DNA from: an uncultured Oscillospiraceae bacterium
GTDB taxonomy: Bacteria; Bacillota; Clostridia; Oscillospirales; Acutalibacteraceae
Assembly (NCBI GenBank): GCA_900542575.1
Contig: UQOE01000006.1
Coordinates: forward strand, 35,654-99,653
DNA: 64,000 nucleotides
Direction of reading: 5' to 3'
The translations under genes and the position numbers were made by a program. Below, piece by piece: positions 1 through 8,671 of this stretch. The notes beneath the pieces are model-generated. The model saw only the letters and a program-made list of their open reading frames with translations, had not been told where the DNA came from and ran no database searches. Position 1 is the stretch's first letter, and each line of letters opens with the position of its first letter.

Positions 1-316
1 GCCGCAGATTGTACCGGAATTCGGTGTCTCCATAAATGCGTGCGGACTGGCCGTACGCTCTGCCGCCGCAGCGGATCAGCGCAAAGCTGACGCCGTCCCG
101 CCGGACCGCCGACCATTTGATACGGCCGTTGTGGGAAGAGACATCGACTCCAAGATTGCCGGAGAGTGTAATCGTTCGCAGGCTGAACGCAAACACCAGC
201 GCCGCCATGACCATACAGAGGACTTTGATGAGCATCGTCATCCAGGAACGGTTATCTTTATAATAGGCTTTGGCACGCCGTTTTGCGCGTGCCCAGGCAC
301 CGCTGTTCTGCGCCAT
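1..316 (-). CDS. GH25 muramidase (lysozyme), membrane-anchored, partial
   Basis: Cell-wall hydrolase of glycosyl hydrolase family 25, which cleaves the MurNAc-GlcNAc bond of peptidoglycan outside the cell. Only the first 105 residues are in the window; the rest lies beyond base 1. A basic N-terminus is followed by one hydrophobic segment (about residues 27-48), then GVDVSSHNG (56-64), the start of the family's barrel with its conserved Asp58, then a strand ending ALIRCGGR. ATG at 316 is preceded by AAGGAGG. It diverges from a sortase-like gene, so both may serve the envelope. The family call rests on the N-terminal motif alone. Confidence 0.82.
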   Translation of the reverse strand, partial: MAQNSGAWARAKRRAKAYYKDNRSWMTMLIKVLCMVMAALVFAFSLRTITLSGNLGVDVSSHNGRIKWSAVRRDGVSFALIRCGGRAYGQSARIYGDTEFRYNLR

Positions 317-352
317 GCCCTCGCCTCCTTATCATTTGGAATATACCTTATT

Positions 353-381
353 ATTCTAGGAAATTGCCTGTGCGATGTCAA
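353..381 (-). promoter_or_regulatory. Promoter for GH25 gene
   Basis: On the minus strand TTGACA (381-376), a 17-base spacer and TAGAAT (358-353), 37 bases before the start codon. A strong vegetative-type match. Confidence 0.7.
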
Positions 382-411
382 CGAAACGAGTGTGGAAATC
401 AGGGCCGCCCC

Positions 412-440
412 TTGCATTTTGCGGGTTTCTACCTTATCAT
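412..440 (+). promoter_or_regulatory. Promoter for sortase-like gene
   Basis: TTGCAT (412-417), 17-base spacer, TATCAT (435-440), 35 bases before the ATG at 476. Diverges from, but does not overlap, the GH25 promoter. Confidence 0.6.
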
Positions 441-475
441 GGTTGGGATATCTTTTTTATCAAAAAGGAGCAGTT

Positions 476-1207
476 ATGTCTACGAAAACAAAATCCCTTT
501 CGGTGAGCAGTCTGCCAAAAACCGCGCTCGCCCTTCTGCTCGCGCTGCTGTGCATCTGTTCCGGCCTCACTGCGTTCCCCGCGCACGCCGCCAAGAGCAC
601 CGGCAGCAAGCTGAGCAATCCGAATCATATCAATCTCAATGTCGACCCCGCAAAAGAAGACTGTGTCTATCTCTCCAAGATTGACCACAAGCTTACCGTG
701 GGCAAAACGCTGGGTACCATTACCAGCACCAAGCTCGGCATCAACTGCAAGCTGGTCTATAACACCGACGACGACAGCCTCTGGAAAGGCGGCGGACTCC
801 ACTCTGTCTCCAGTCTCCCGGGCTTTGCGACACCCGGCCTCGTTGCCGGACACGCCCGCGTCTGCTTCAAGGGCTTCGCCCAGGCCAAAATCGGTGACGT
901 GCTCACTGTAAAGATGTCCTACGGCACCTATAAATACCGTATTTCCACCATCAAAATCTACAACCACGGGAAATATGATTTCAGCGACTGCGACAAGGTC
1001 AGCGACCAGATGATCTTCTACGCCTGCTATCCGTACCCGAAAACCAGCTATGAAAAATACAACCGTATTTTCTATTACTGCGACCGCATCTCCGGTCCGA
1101 AGGTCATCGACGACTCCATCGGCGGTACACAGCAATGGGCTGTCCGTCCGGCTTCCCACAATCTGCGGGACATCTCAACGTATTACCAATATCCCAAGCA
1201 GAGCTGA
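476..1207 (+). CDS. Secreted sortase-fold protein (sortase family transpeptidase)
   Basis: Sortase-like cysteine transpeptidase of 243 residues, expected to join surface proteins to the wall or to each other. The catalytic triad is visible: His126 in VAGHARV, Cys184 in FYACYPYP, Arg197 in YNRIFYY, with the KIGD turn and YKYRI strand between them that sortases share. The usual TLxTC motif is altered to FYAC. The N-terminus is a signal peptide (hydrophobic 17-32, AHA site near 36-38), so the protein may be released instead of anchored, which is unusual. ATG 476 follows AAGGAG; upstream in-frame sequence has no ribosome site. No substrate with an LPxTG motif is seen in the window. Confidence 0.78.
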   Translation: MSTKTKSLSVSSLPKTALALLLALLCICSGLTAFPAHAAKSTGSKLSNPNHINLNVDPAKEDCVYLSKIDHKLTVGKTLGTITSTKLGINCKLVYNTDDDSLWKGGGLHSVSSLPGFATPGLVAGHARVCFKGFAQAKIGDVLTVKMSYGTYKYRISTIKIYNHGKYDFSDCDKVSDQMIFYACYPYPKTSYEKYNRIFYYCDRISGPKVIDDSIGGTQQWAVRPASHNLRDISTYYQYPKQS

Positions 1208-1223
1208 CAGCTTTATTAAATAA

Positions 1224-1273
1224 AAAGAGCGCACTGCAGAATGGTGACATTTTCTGCAGTGTGCTCTTTTTTC
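1224..1273 (+). terminator. Terminator of sortase-like gene
   Basis: Stem AAGAGCGCACTGCAGAA paired with TTCTGCAGTGTGCTCTT, one G-U/mismatch, followed by TTTTTT. Lies 17 bases after the stop. Confidence 0.9.
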
Positions 1274-1291
1274 ATTTCTTTTCAAAGGCAG

Positions 1292-1326
1292 AAAAAACGC
1301 AGCAGAATCCGCTTCTGCTGCGTTTT
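1292..1326 (-). terminator. Terminator of the galE operon
   Basis: Stem AAAACGCAGCAGAA/TTCTGCTGCGTTTT just past the galE stop, followed on the minus strand by a T run (1297-1292). Symmetric, so it may also back up the sortase terminator. Confidence 0.88.
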
Positions 1327-1340
1327 CCGTTATTTGTTAT

Positions 1341-2336
1341 TTATTTCATGCTCTCTTCGCCCTTGTAGAACTGGTGCCAGCGCCAGGCGGTGGAGATAAT
1401 CTGCTCCAGGTCGGCGTACTCGGGCTTCCAGCCAAGAACCTGCTTTGCCTTCTCCGAAGAGGCGACCAGCGTAGCCGGGTCTCCGGCACGCCGGGGTGCA
1501 TCCTCTGCAGGAATTTCCAGTCCGGTCACCTTCCGGGCACACTCGACAACCTGCCGGACCGAGAAGCCTACGCCGTTGCCGAGATTGAAAATATTGCTGT
1601 CATTGCCGGCTGCCAGATACTCAACTGCCAGGCGGTGCGCCTGTGCAAGGTCCATGACATGGACATAGTCCCGGACACAGTAGCCGTCCGGCGTATTGTA
1701 ATCATTGCCGAACATCATAATCTTGTCCCGGGTTCCGTTGGCCACCTGCAGAATGATGGGAATGAGATGGGTCTCCGGATTGTGGGCCTCGCCGATTCGC
1801 TCGGTGGGATGGGCTCCGCATGCGTTAAAGTACCGCAGAGAGACGAAACGAATTCCATGGGCCACACTGGTCCAATGGAACATCTTCTCCATGGAAAGTT
1901 TGGTCTCGCCATAGGTGTTGGTCGGCACGGTGGGGTCGGTCTCCAGGATAGGAATATTCTTCGGCTCGCCGTAGGTTGCAGCGGTAGAGGAAAAGACAAT
2001 GTTCTTCACGCCGTGGGCCACCATAGATTCCAGCATGACCTCGGTACCGTGCAGATTGTTGTCATAATATTTCAGTGGGTCCACCATACTCTCCCCGACC
2101 AGGGAGCACGCAGCAAAATGAATGACCGCGTCAAGACCGGATTCCTGCTCAAAAACAGAGTCCATAAACGAACGGTCCCGGATGTCGCCTTCGTAGAACC
2201 GCGCCTTCGGGTGGACCGCCCAGCGATGCCCCGTCTGCAGATTGTCTGCAATGGCGACATCATAGCCATGGTCAATGAGATGATAGACGGTATGAGAACC
2301 GATATAACCGGCTCCTCCCAAAACGAGCACTTTCAT
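1341..2336 (-). CDS. galE: UDP-glucose 4-epimerase GalE
   Basis: Interconverts UDP-glucose and UDP-galactose in the cytoplasm, feeding both the Leloir pathway and galactose-containing surface polymers. Extended short-chain dehydrogenase of 331 residues (normal length): NAD-binding GGAGYIGSH at 7-15, FSSTAATYG around 115-123, and the catalytic YGETK (Tyr142, Lys146). It is the last gene of an operon permease-ATPase-nucleotidyltransferase-galE, with 27 bases to the gene upstream. galK and galT lie far away at 29.4-32.1 kb, so this copy probably supplies UDP-galactose for the glf-dependent glycan pathway next door. Confidence 0.96.
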   Translation of the reverse strand: MKVLVLGGAGYIGSHTVYHLIDHGYDVAIADNLQTGHRWAVHPKARFYEGDIRDRSFMDSVFEQESGLDAVIHFAACSLVGESMVDPLKYYDNNLHGTEVMLESMVAHGVKNIVFSSTAATYGEPKNIPILETDPTVPTNTYGETKLSMEKMFHWTSVAHGIRFVSLRYFNACGAHPTERIGEAHNPETHLIPIILQVANGTRDKIMMFGNDYNTPDGYCVRDYVHVMDLAQAHRLAVEYLAAGNDSNIFNLGNGVGFSVRQVVECARKVTGLEIPAEDAPRRAGDPATLVASSEKAKQVLGWKPEYADLEQIISTAWRWHQFYKGEESMK

Positions 2337-2363
2337 GTATTCTCTCTCCTTTGCAGAAATACA

Positions 2364-3281
2364 TCATTTGGTGAGGTCAGCAGGGTAACAGCCTTCCTCC
2401 ACCAGTCGGCGGAATGCTGCGCAGGTAGAAGCTTTGTCCTCCTGATATGTGATGCCGAACCAATGGTCCCCGGTCGGCAGCACCGCCACATCCGCTTTCT
2501 TTTGCTGGATGAGGCCGCCGACAATGGTCGGCAGCAAATACTCCGTTGAGAGATCTCCTTCCGGTAAGCCTGACAGGAATGCAGGGAAATCCTCCTGCAG
2601 TGCCGTCAGAAATTCAAGGGGATATCCCCATAAATTCATGGAACACAGGGTATCGTTCGGGAAATAGGAAACCGATTCTCCGCTCTGAACGGCAGGGCGG
2701 CCATCTATATTCCGGATGCCGCTGGTCTCCGTGATTTCCGTCAGGTAACCATTCTCGGAATGACAGACGCCCCGGGTAACCGCGCCGTTGTCCGAGAGCG
2801 TATTGGCAAGCCGATAGCCCGCCATGCACATCTGCAGACGCCCGTCTTTCCAGCCAGCACGGCCCGATGCCAGAAAATCATGGACCAGGCGCAGACCTTC
2901 TTTCCCGTAATAGTCGTCCGCATTGATAACAGCAAAAGGAGTGTCCAGGATGTCCCGACACGCGAGCACAGCCTGCCCGGTTCCCCAGGGCTTGGTGCGC
3001 GCACCTGCCGAAAAGCCAGCCGGAAGATCATCCAGCTCCTGGAAGGCATAGGCCACTTCCACACTCTTTTCCAGGCGGCTGCCGATTGCTTCGTGAAACT
3101 CTTTTTCAATATTCTTTCGAATAATAAAGATAACCTTGTCAAAGCCGGCCTGAACGGCGTCGTATACAGAATAATCGATGATAATTTCCCCATTCGGGCC
3201 GACCGGTGCAATCTGCTTGATGCCTTTTCCAAAACGGCTTCCCAGACCGGCTGCCAGAATAACAAGAGCAGTCTTATTCAT
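2364..3281 (-). CDS. Sugar-phosphate nucleotidyltransferase family protein
   Basis: GT-A fold nucleotidyltransferase, 305 residues, likely making an NDP-sugar or related activated compound for the surface polymer. The N-terminal ALVILAAGLGSRFG is the nucleotide-binding signature; further on VINADDYYG gives the metal-binding Asp pair. It has no left-handed helix tail, and its sequence is unlike GalU or RmlA, so the substrate is unknown. ATG 3281 is chosen over an ATG three codons upstream because AAAGGA is correctly spaced only for the former. It sits between the ABC exporter and galE in one operon. Confidence 0.78.
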   Translation of the reverse strand: MNKTALVILAAGLGSRFGKGIKQIAPVGPNGEIIIDYSVYDAVQAGFDKVIFIIRKNIEKEFHEAIGSRLEKSVEVAYAFQELDDLPAGFSAGARTKPWGTGQAVLACRDILDTPFAVINADDYYGKEGLRLVHDFLASGRAGWKDGRLQMCMAGYRLANTLSDNGAVTRGVCHSENGYLTEITETSGIRNIDGRPAVQSGESVSYFPNDTLCSMNLWGYPLEFLTALQEDFPAFLSGLPEGDLSTEYLLPTIVGGLIQQKKADVAVLPTGDHWFGITYQEDKASTCAAFRRLVEEGCYPADLTK

Positions 3282-3310
3282 ACGACACATCCTTTTCCTG
3301 TCCTGTGCTG

Positions 3311-4096
3311 TTATTTTTTCTTTTTCTTCTTAATGGTTGCTTCATAGCGGTCCACCGCATCCTCTACAGTTCCGTCAAACTGGATGGCTCCGGATTTGAT
3401 AAAGATGCCGCGCTGACAGAACTGTTTAGCTGTGTTGGAGTTGTGGGTAACCAGCAGAAGCGTGATATTATCATCGGCAATCAGCTGACGAACCTTGTCC
3501 AGGCACTTGTTCTTAAAGTTCTGGTCGCCGACGGACAGCGCCTCGTCGACGATGAGAATTTCAGGCTCTACATTGGCGTTAATGGCAAAGCCAAGACGTG
3601 CACGCATACCAGAAGAGTAAGAACGTACCGGCTGGTCGATGTACTCGCCGATGTCGGCAAATTCGATAATAGTGGGTTCCAGTTTCTGAATTTCGTCTTT
3701 TGCGAGTCCCAGTGTAGTTCCGCGAAGATAGATATTCTCTCTTCCGGTCATCTCGGACTCAAACCCCGCCGTGAGCTCCAGCAGTGCAGAGACACGGCCG
3801 CGGACGTCGATTTCTCCGGTCGTTGGGAAACAGACGCCGGTAATCATCTTGAGAATGGTGGACTTGCCGGCGCCGTTGCTGCCGACCAGAGCCACCGATT
3901 CACCCGGCATAATGGAAAAAGAGACATCTTTGACCGCGTCTTTCGTCTTGATTTTCATATGCTTAAAGAAAACGCTCAGAAGACGCTGCCGGTTGCTGGA
4001 ATAAAGTTTATATCGTTTTGAGACATGCTTGAACTCGACGATAGGCTGGCCGGGCTGAAGCTTCTGCTCATCATTTGATTTTTTCTTTCTGGACAT
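3311..4096 (-). CDS. Polysaccharide/teichoic acid ABC exporter, ATP-binding subunit
   Basis: ATPase of a TagH/Wzt-type exporter that moves lipid-linked glycans across the membrane, 261 residues. Walker A GSNGAGKST, signature YSSGMRARLGF, Walker B EILIVDEAL followed by the D-loop SVGD, and the H-loop LVTH are all intact. The basic N-terminal lead (MSRKKK) and Lys-rich C-terminus are typical low-complexity ends. It lacks the long C-terminal carbohydrate-binding domain of Wzt proteins, so it is the short form. It follows the permease gene by 15 bases and is surely its partner. Confidence 0.92.
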   Translation of the reverse strand: MSRKKKSNDEQKLQPGQPIVEFKHVSKRYKLYSSNRQRLLSVFFKHMKIKTKDAVKDVSFSIMPGESVALVGSNGAGKSTILKMITGVCFPTTGEIDVRGRVSALLELTAGFESEMTGRENIYLRGTTLGLAKDEIQKLEPTIIEFADIGEYIDQPVRSYSSGMRARLGFAINANVEPEILIVDEALSVGDQNFKNKCLDKVRQLIADDNITLLLVTHNSNTAKQFCQRGIFIKSGAIQFDGTVEDAVDRYEATIKKKKKK

Positions 4097-4111
4097 GGCA
4101 AAACTCCCCCT

Positions 4112-4918
4112 TTACAGAACGTCCGGCATTTCTTTACGGAGTTTCTTGTAGCTCCACCAGCTCAGCAGGAACATGATGATAAGCTCTGCAAGGAAAACAC
4201 CAAGCCGGAGCGGATGCTCCCAGAACCAGTCCTGCCGCATAAAGGACTCGCGGAAACCGCTGGAGAGATAGGTGATGGGGTTGGCACGGAGAATCCAGAT
4301 TAACCATTTATGGTGAAGGGAGTCGACATCATAGAAAATGCCGGAGACCCAGAGCAGTGCGAAGACAAAGGATTTGACCAGATTCAGGAAGTCCTGGCTC
4401 AGCGCCGCGATGGGGGCGGAAAACAGCGACCAGCTGGTGAAGAAGAGGAAGTCCAGAATGACATAGAAGAAAATCTGTAAGGTATAGAGCCCGGGGAAAA
4501 AGCCCATGGCACAGTAGATAACATAGACTACCAACAGCAGGATAAGCTGAACTCCCATATTGGAAAGACTGACAAATGTGGGAATGGTTGAGACCGGATA
4601 ATGAATTTTCGTAATGAGGTAGCGATATTTGCGCATACAGTTTGTGCCGCGGTTGAGCATGTCAGACATGTAAAACCAGGGAACCAGACCGGCAACCAGC
4701 CAGAGAAAATACGGATAGCCTCCGTGCGGATGACCGCTGCGAAGACCAATGCTCATGGCAAACCAGTAAATGAAAATGGTGATAACCGGTTTAATGACGG
4801 CCCAAGCCCATCCAAGAGCAGAGGCGCGGTAGGTCCGAACCAGGTCCGTTTTCGCCATTTTAAAAATTTGTTCAGCGTAGTCCACATGATCGTGGAAAAT
4901 TTCAGAAACGACGCTCAT
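4112..4918 (-). CDS. Polysaccharide/teichoic acid ABC exporter, permease
   Basis: ABC-2 type permease (TagG/Wzm-like), 268 residues, with about six hydrophobic segments spread from residue 30 to 265 and a Lys/Arg-rich stretch (KMAKTDLVRTYR) near the N-terminus that is common in this family. It forms the channel for the glycan moved by the neighbouring ATPase. First gene of the operon ending in galE. Start: ATG 4918 has GGGGG five bases upstream; an in-frame ATG at 4930 has no ribosome site and would add four residues. Confidence 0.9.
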   Translation of the reverse strand: MSVVSEIFHDHVDYAEQIFKMAKTDLVRTYRASALGWAWAVIKPVITIFIYWFAMSIGLRSGHPHGGYPYFLWLVAGLVPWFYMSDMLNRGTNCMRKYRYLITKIHYPVSTIPTFVSLSNMGVQLILLLVVYVIYCAMGFFPGLYTLQIFFYVILDFLFFTSWSLFSAPIAALSQDFLNLVKSFVFALLWVSGIFYDVDSLHHKWLIWILRANPITYLSSGFRESFMRQDWFWEHPLRLGVFLAELIIMFLLSWWSYKKLRKEMPDVL

Positions 4919-4930
4919 AGAAACCCCCAT

Positions 4931-5259
4931 TTAACAGAGTTGGCAGAAGACACACTGCCAGTTATAGCCATTTTACCACCGATGCCTATTGGGCGCAACG
5001 GAAAAAGGCGGATGCAAAACATGCCAAATCGCTGTCAGACAATTCTGCATTATTGTACAAAAAAGGGACTGTATTTCAGTGAATTTCGGACACAAAATGG
5101 AACTTTGTTTTCCGGCCATTTCTCAGCCAAAAATTTAAGCTTTTTTTAAGGTTTCATCCCTAATATGAACTCAAGTTCGAAGGAACCAGTCACTCCATCG
5201 AACTTACAGGGCATCCACAGCCCTGGCTCACTTTTTCATTTCATTTTCTCCTATTTAGG
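4931..5259. other. Intergenic region upstream of the glycan exporter operon
   Basis: No gene is convincing here. On the minus strand a TACAAT (about 5057-5052) could be a -10 element, without a good -35. An inverted repeat AAGTTCGA (5173-5180) / TCGAACTT (5198-5205) with a 17-base spacer may be an operator or hairpin. One short frame (5165-5428, plus strand) lacks a ribosome site and looks random. Confidence 0.4.
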
Positions 5260-5287
5260 CAGTCCGGATGTTCCCCCATCCGGACTG
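5260..5287 (-). terminator. Second hairpin downstream of glf-GT operon
   Basis: Perfect 11-base stem CAGTCCGGATG/CATCCGGACTG with a seven-base loop. It follows the first terminator in the direction of the operon and has a weak T tract; probably a backup terminator. Confidence 0.5.
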
Positions 5288-5315
5288 TTCCTATTTATCT
5301 ATAAAAATCCGTACC

Positions 5316-5350
5316 AAAAGACACCGCACAGCAGCATTGCTGTGCGGTGT
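5316..5350 (-). terminator. Terminator of glf-GT2-GT2 operon
   Basis: Perfect 13-base stem ACACCGCACAGCA/TGCTGTGCGGTGT with a four-base loop, then CTTTT on the minus strand, directly after the stop of the last glycosyltransferase. Confidence 0.82.
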
Positions 5351-5358
5351 TCTGTCTG

Positions 5359-6393
5359 TTACATTTCGTTTTTCTTTACAACATCAAAGTACGCGCGGAA
5401 CGGAGCATATTCCGTGCGCCGCACCTGAGAGTGCCTGCGGCCGACCAGAAGAACGGCGCACCGGAACAGATTGGGAGAGCGCAGAAACAGCGATGCACTG
5501 TCTCGCACCTTCCGGTCCGGATGATGGTCCAGTTTTCGGATTTGATCCGCCATATTCGAATCTTTGAGAAAGGTATTCCAGTCTTTTCCGGAAAAGGCAA
5601 AGCACGACTGCCAGAGCAGAGACCACCAGATGCGCGGCAGGAACCATCGTGTGTATTCCTGGGCAAACTGCGGCTGAATCTGCCGGAGATAAGGGACAAG
5701 GACATTCAGCAGAGCCAGATCTTCAAGGCGCTTAACCTGGAACTGTGAGACGGCTGAGCCGCTGTGCTGTACATAGTTGTAGAGCACGGACTCGGAGAGA
5801 AAGATGTTCTCCGCTGCAGAAAACAGGCGGATGAGCAGATCATAGTCCTCATAATAATCAAATGACTCCGCAAAAGCGAACTCGTGGGATTCCAGATAGC
5901 TCCGCCGGATAAACAGGTTATAGACGCCGTAGCGCGTCGGATTGACCGCCAGGCTATGGAGCATTTCAGCACCGCTCGTACGGCGGTTGAACGCCTTTCC
6001 CTTTACGGCATAGGAGCCATTTTCTTTCACCCGCTTAGACTGAAACACATAGAGGTCAAAGTCTTTTTCCGCCAGCACTCGTTTCAGGACAGCCACGTAA
6101 TTGCGAACCACACAGTCATCTGCATCGACAAAACTGATGTATTTTCCCCGTGCACTCCGAATTCCATAGTTGCGCGCGGCCGAGACGCCGGAAGGGGCAA
6201 TGTGCTCAATTCGGATGGGATACGACATTTTCCCTGCAATATGGTACAGCCTCTGCAGTGTGCCATCGGTTGACCCGTCGTCGACGACAATGAGCTCAAA
6301 GTCCTTGTCTGTCTGCCGGTCCATGGACTGCAGCAGCGGTTCCACATAGTCTTCCCCATTATAGATAGGGACAATAATACTGAGTAACGGCAT
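5359..6393 (-). CDS. Glycosyltransferase family 2 (first)
   Basis: GT-A inverting glycosyltransferase, 344 residues, adding sugars to a lipid-linked glycan at the inner face of the membrane. LLSIIVPIYNGEDYVEP opens the nucleotide-binding fold, VVDDGSTDG binds the nucleotide, ARNYGIRSARGKYISF leads into FVDADD (the metal-binding DxD), and a C-terminal variable region follows without clear membrane spans. Last gene of glf-GT-GT. With glf next to it, galactofuranose is a plausible donor for one of the pair, but nothing in the sequence fixes the sugar. Confidence 0.9.
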   Translation of the reverse strand: MPLLSIIVPIYNGEDYVEPLLQSMDRQTDKDFELIVVDDGSTDGTLQRLYHIAGKMSYPIRIEHIAPSGVSAARNYGIRSARGKYISFVDADDCVVRNYVAVLKRVLAEKDFDLYVFQSKRVKENGSYAVKGKAFNRRTSGAEMLHSLAVNPTRYGVYNLFIRRSYLESHEFAFAESFDYYEDYDLLIRLFSAAENIFLSESVLYNYVQHSGSAVSQFQVKRLEDLALLNVLVPYLRQIQPQFAQEYTRWFLPRIWWSLLWQSCFAFSGKDWNTFLKDSNMADQIRKLDHHPDRKVRDSASLFLRSPNLFRCAVLLVGRRHSQVRRTEYAPFRAYFDVVKKNEM

Positions 6394-6409
6394 CGTAGTT
6401 CGTCCTTTC

Positions 6410-7468
6410 TTAGCGATTCGCCTTCAGTGCGGCAAACAGTCGGGTATTGCCGGATTTCACCTTTGAGATAACCTTCCCCTCCAGCCAGGTGAGCAGGGTA
6501 TTCTTCCAACGAACGGGCAGAAGCATAAGCCTCATATAAACAGACTGTGGCTTTGCCCGCCGCACCGCATTCTGGGCGCGGTCAGAACGGATCATAGCGC
6601 TGATCTCCCGCATCTGCTGAGAGGGGCTCAGACTGCAGGCCGGATTGGTGACATTTTCCACACAGCCGATCAGCCGCTCGATATACCGTCGGTCCAGGAA
6701 CTCCCAGGCCTCCGGCGACCAGACGTTCCAGTCGGCAAAAAGCGTGCGCATCCACGCATCTTCTTCTTCCCGCTTCTGGTACATGTCGCTGCGGTATTTG
6801 GCAGTCTCGGACTCCCCTCTCTGCCGGATAAAATGGTAGTATGGCGTGGAGGTTACGGCGACCCGCTCAATGTTCCGCAGGACCAGCAGGTTAAACGGGA
6901 AATCGTCCCAGAATGTATTGGGAAAATAGATATGATGATCTCGAATATAGTCGGCCAGGAACAGCTTGTTCCAGGGCGTGTAGAGCAGGTTGCGGTCGAA
7001 CAGCCGGTAGGAGTCTTCCCGGAATGCCCGCTGCGTCGGATAGACGATGCTGGTTACCGACTGTACCTGGGTATACTTTTCCGTGTCGGAATAATAGGTG
7101 TCAATATAATAGCCGGAAATAACTTCCTGCGCCTGGGTCCTCTCCGCGAGCGCAGTCAGATCGGCCAGCATGCGCGGCTCAGCCCAGTCATCGGCATCCA
7201 TAAAGTAAAAATACTTGCCCTTTGCCCTGTCAATGGCACAGTTGCGTACGCTTGGAGCACCGCCGTTTTCTTTGTGAATGACCTGGATGCGCGGGTCTTT
7301 TTCTGCATAGCGGTCCAGGATTTCACCGCTGCGGTCCGGAGAGCCGTCATCTACAGCAAGAAGTTCCCAGTCGGTGAACGTCTGCTTCCGAACACTGTCA
7401 ACCGCACGGCCGACATAGTCCTCTACGCCGTAGACCGGCATAATGATGCTGACAATTGGATTTTTCAA
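6410..7468 (-). CDS. Glycosyltransferase family 2 (second)
   Basis: Second GT-A glycosyltransferase of the operon, 352 residues. VSIIMPVYGVEDYVGRA, VDDGSPDRSGEIL and FMDADDWAEP give the donor-binding and DxD elements. The C-terminal half (from about 200) differs from the first enzyme, so they likely recognise different acceptors. The start is TTG at 7468: it is preceded by AAGGAGG at seven bases' distance, and no ATG in frame fits. It follows glf by 12 bases. Confidence 0.9.
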   Translation of the reverse strand: MKNPIVSIIMPVYGVEDYVGRAVDSVRKQTFTDWELLAVDDGSPDRSGEILDRYAEKDPRIQVIHKENGGAPSVRNCAIDRAKGKYFYFMDADDWAEPRMLADLTALAERTQAQEVISGYYIDTYYSDTEKYTQVQSVTSIVYPTQRAFREDSYRLFDRNLLYTPWNKLFLADYIRDHHIYFPNTFWDDFPFNLLVLRNIERVAVTSTPYYHFIRQRGESETAKYRSDMYQKREEEDAWMRTLFADWNVWSPEAWEFLDRRYIERLIGCVENVTNPACSLSPSQQMREISAMIRSDRAQNAVRRAKPQSVYMRLMLLPVRWKNTLLTWLEGKVISKVKSGNTRLFAALKANR

Positions 7469-7480
7469 AGTGAATCCTCC

Positions 7481-8578
7481 TTAAAACATAGCATGCGCCA
7501 GCTGCAGAGCAGCTGCAACAGTGTCATCCATGTCGTAGTAGCGGTACCGGGCCAGACGCCCGCCGATCTGAACGTTTTCCGGAAGCGGAAGGGCCTCGTA
7601 TTTCCCATAGAGAGCACTGTTTTTCTCATCATTGACCGGATAATAGGGTTCCATGCCCTCTTCCCACTCGGTCGGATACTCCCGGGTGATAACGGTCTTC
7701 GGCTGGGTTCCAAAATTAAAATGCTTGTGCTCTATGATTCGGGTGTACGGCGTTTCCCGGTCAGTATAATTGACCACAGCGTTCCCCTGGAAGTTCTCCA
7801 TGTCCAGCACTTCAGTCTCAAAACGGAGAGAACGGTAAGCCAGCTTGCCGTAGCAGAAGTCAAACCAGGCATCCAGCGGACCGGTGTAAACGGTCTGGTC
7901 AGCCATGGCGAGCCATTTTTCGCGACCTTCCAGAAAATCGGTATTCAAGAGGATGTCGGCCCCCTCAAACATGCGGGCCGCCATTGCGGTGTACCCTTCT
8001 TCCGGGATACCCTGATAGCGGTCATTGAAATAGTTGTTATCATAGGTGAAGCGGACCGGAAGACGGCGGATGATAAAGCTCGGGAGATCTTTACAGTCCC
8101 GGCCCCATTGTTTTTCCGTATATCCTTTGACCAGTTTTGTGTAGACGGTCCGTCCCACCAGCTGAATGGCCTGTTCCTCCAGGTTCCGGGGCTCTCCGAT
8201 CACTTCTGCCCGCTCTTTGTCCAGGACAGCGCGCGCTTCCGCCGGGGCTGCGACTCCAAACATGCGGGAAAATGTGTTCATGTTAAACGGGAGATTGTAG
8301 ATTTCGCCGTGATAGTTGGCGATGGGGGCGTTGATGAACTGGTTGAACGACGCAAAGCGGCCGACATAATCCCAGACCGCCTTGTCCGAAGTATGGAAAA
8401 TGTGAGCACCGTAACGGTGTACGGCTATATTCTCCACTTCTTCGGTATAGATATTTCCTGCAATATGTCCGCGCCGCTCCAGGACCAGAACGCTTTTGCC
8501 GCGGTCCAGTGCCTCCCGCGCCATGACCGCACTGAAAAGTCCGGCTCCGACGCAGAGAAGATCGTAGTGATTCCTCAT
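7481..8578 (-). CDS. glf: UDP-galactopyranose mutase Glf
   Basis: Flavoenzyme that converts UDP-galactopyranose to UDP-galactofuranose, the donor for furanosidic galactose in surface polymers; 365 residues, normal length. FAD-binding motif LLCVGAGLFSAVMA near the N-terminus, then VLERRGHIAGNIYTE, HRYGAHIFHTSDKAVWDYV (His-rich active site) and the C-terminal GRLARYRYYDMDDTV. ATG 8578 is preceded by TTGGAGG; longer in-frame starts have none. First gene of glf-GT-GT. galE in the neighbouring operon can supply its substrate. Confidence 0.97.
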   Translation of the reverse strand: MRNHYDLLCVGAGLFSAVMAREALDRGKSVLVLERRGHIAGNIYTEEVENIAVHRYGAHIFHTSDKAVWDYVGRFASFNQFINAPIANYHGEIYNLPFNMNTFSRMFGVAAPAEARAVLDKERAEVIGEPRNLEEQAIQLVGRTVYTKLVKGYTEKQWGRDCKDLPSFIIRRLPVRFTYDNNYFNDRYQGIPEEGYTAMAARMFEGADILLNTDFLEGREKWLAMADQTVYTGPLDAWFDFCYGKLAYRSLRFETEVLDMENFQGNAVVNYTDRETPYTRIIEHKHFNFGTQPKTVITREYPTEWEEGMEPYYPVNDEKNSALYGKYEALPLPENVQIGGRLARYRYYDMDDTVAAALQLAHAMF

Positions 8579-8635
8579 AAATCCGCCTCCAATAACTCCC
8601 ATAATGGTATCATCTCGGGCCGCAAAAAGCAACGA

Positions 8636-8662
8636 AAGGGCCGCCATGGTCAGGCGGCCCTT
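8636..8662 (-). terminator. Terminator after J-domain/zinc-ribbon pair
   Basis: Stem AAGGGCCGCC/GGCGGCCCTT with a seven-base loop, followed on the minus strand by TTCGTTGCTTTTT. Confidence 0.75.
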
Positions 8663-8671
8663 CGAAAAATA

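Noticed and set aside
5165..5428. Short plus-strand frame after the glycan exporter operon
   Set aside because: It runs through two terminator hairpins and has no ribosome site.
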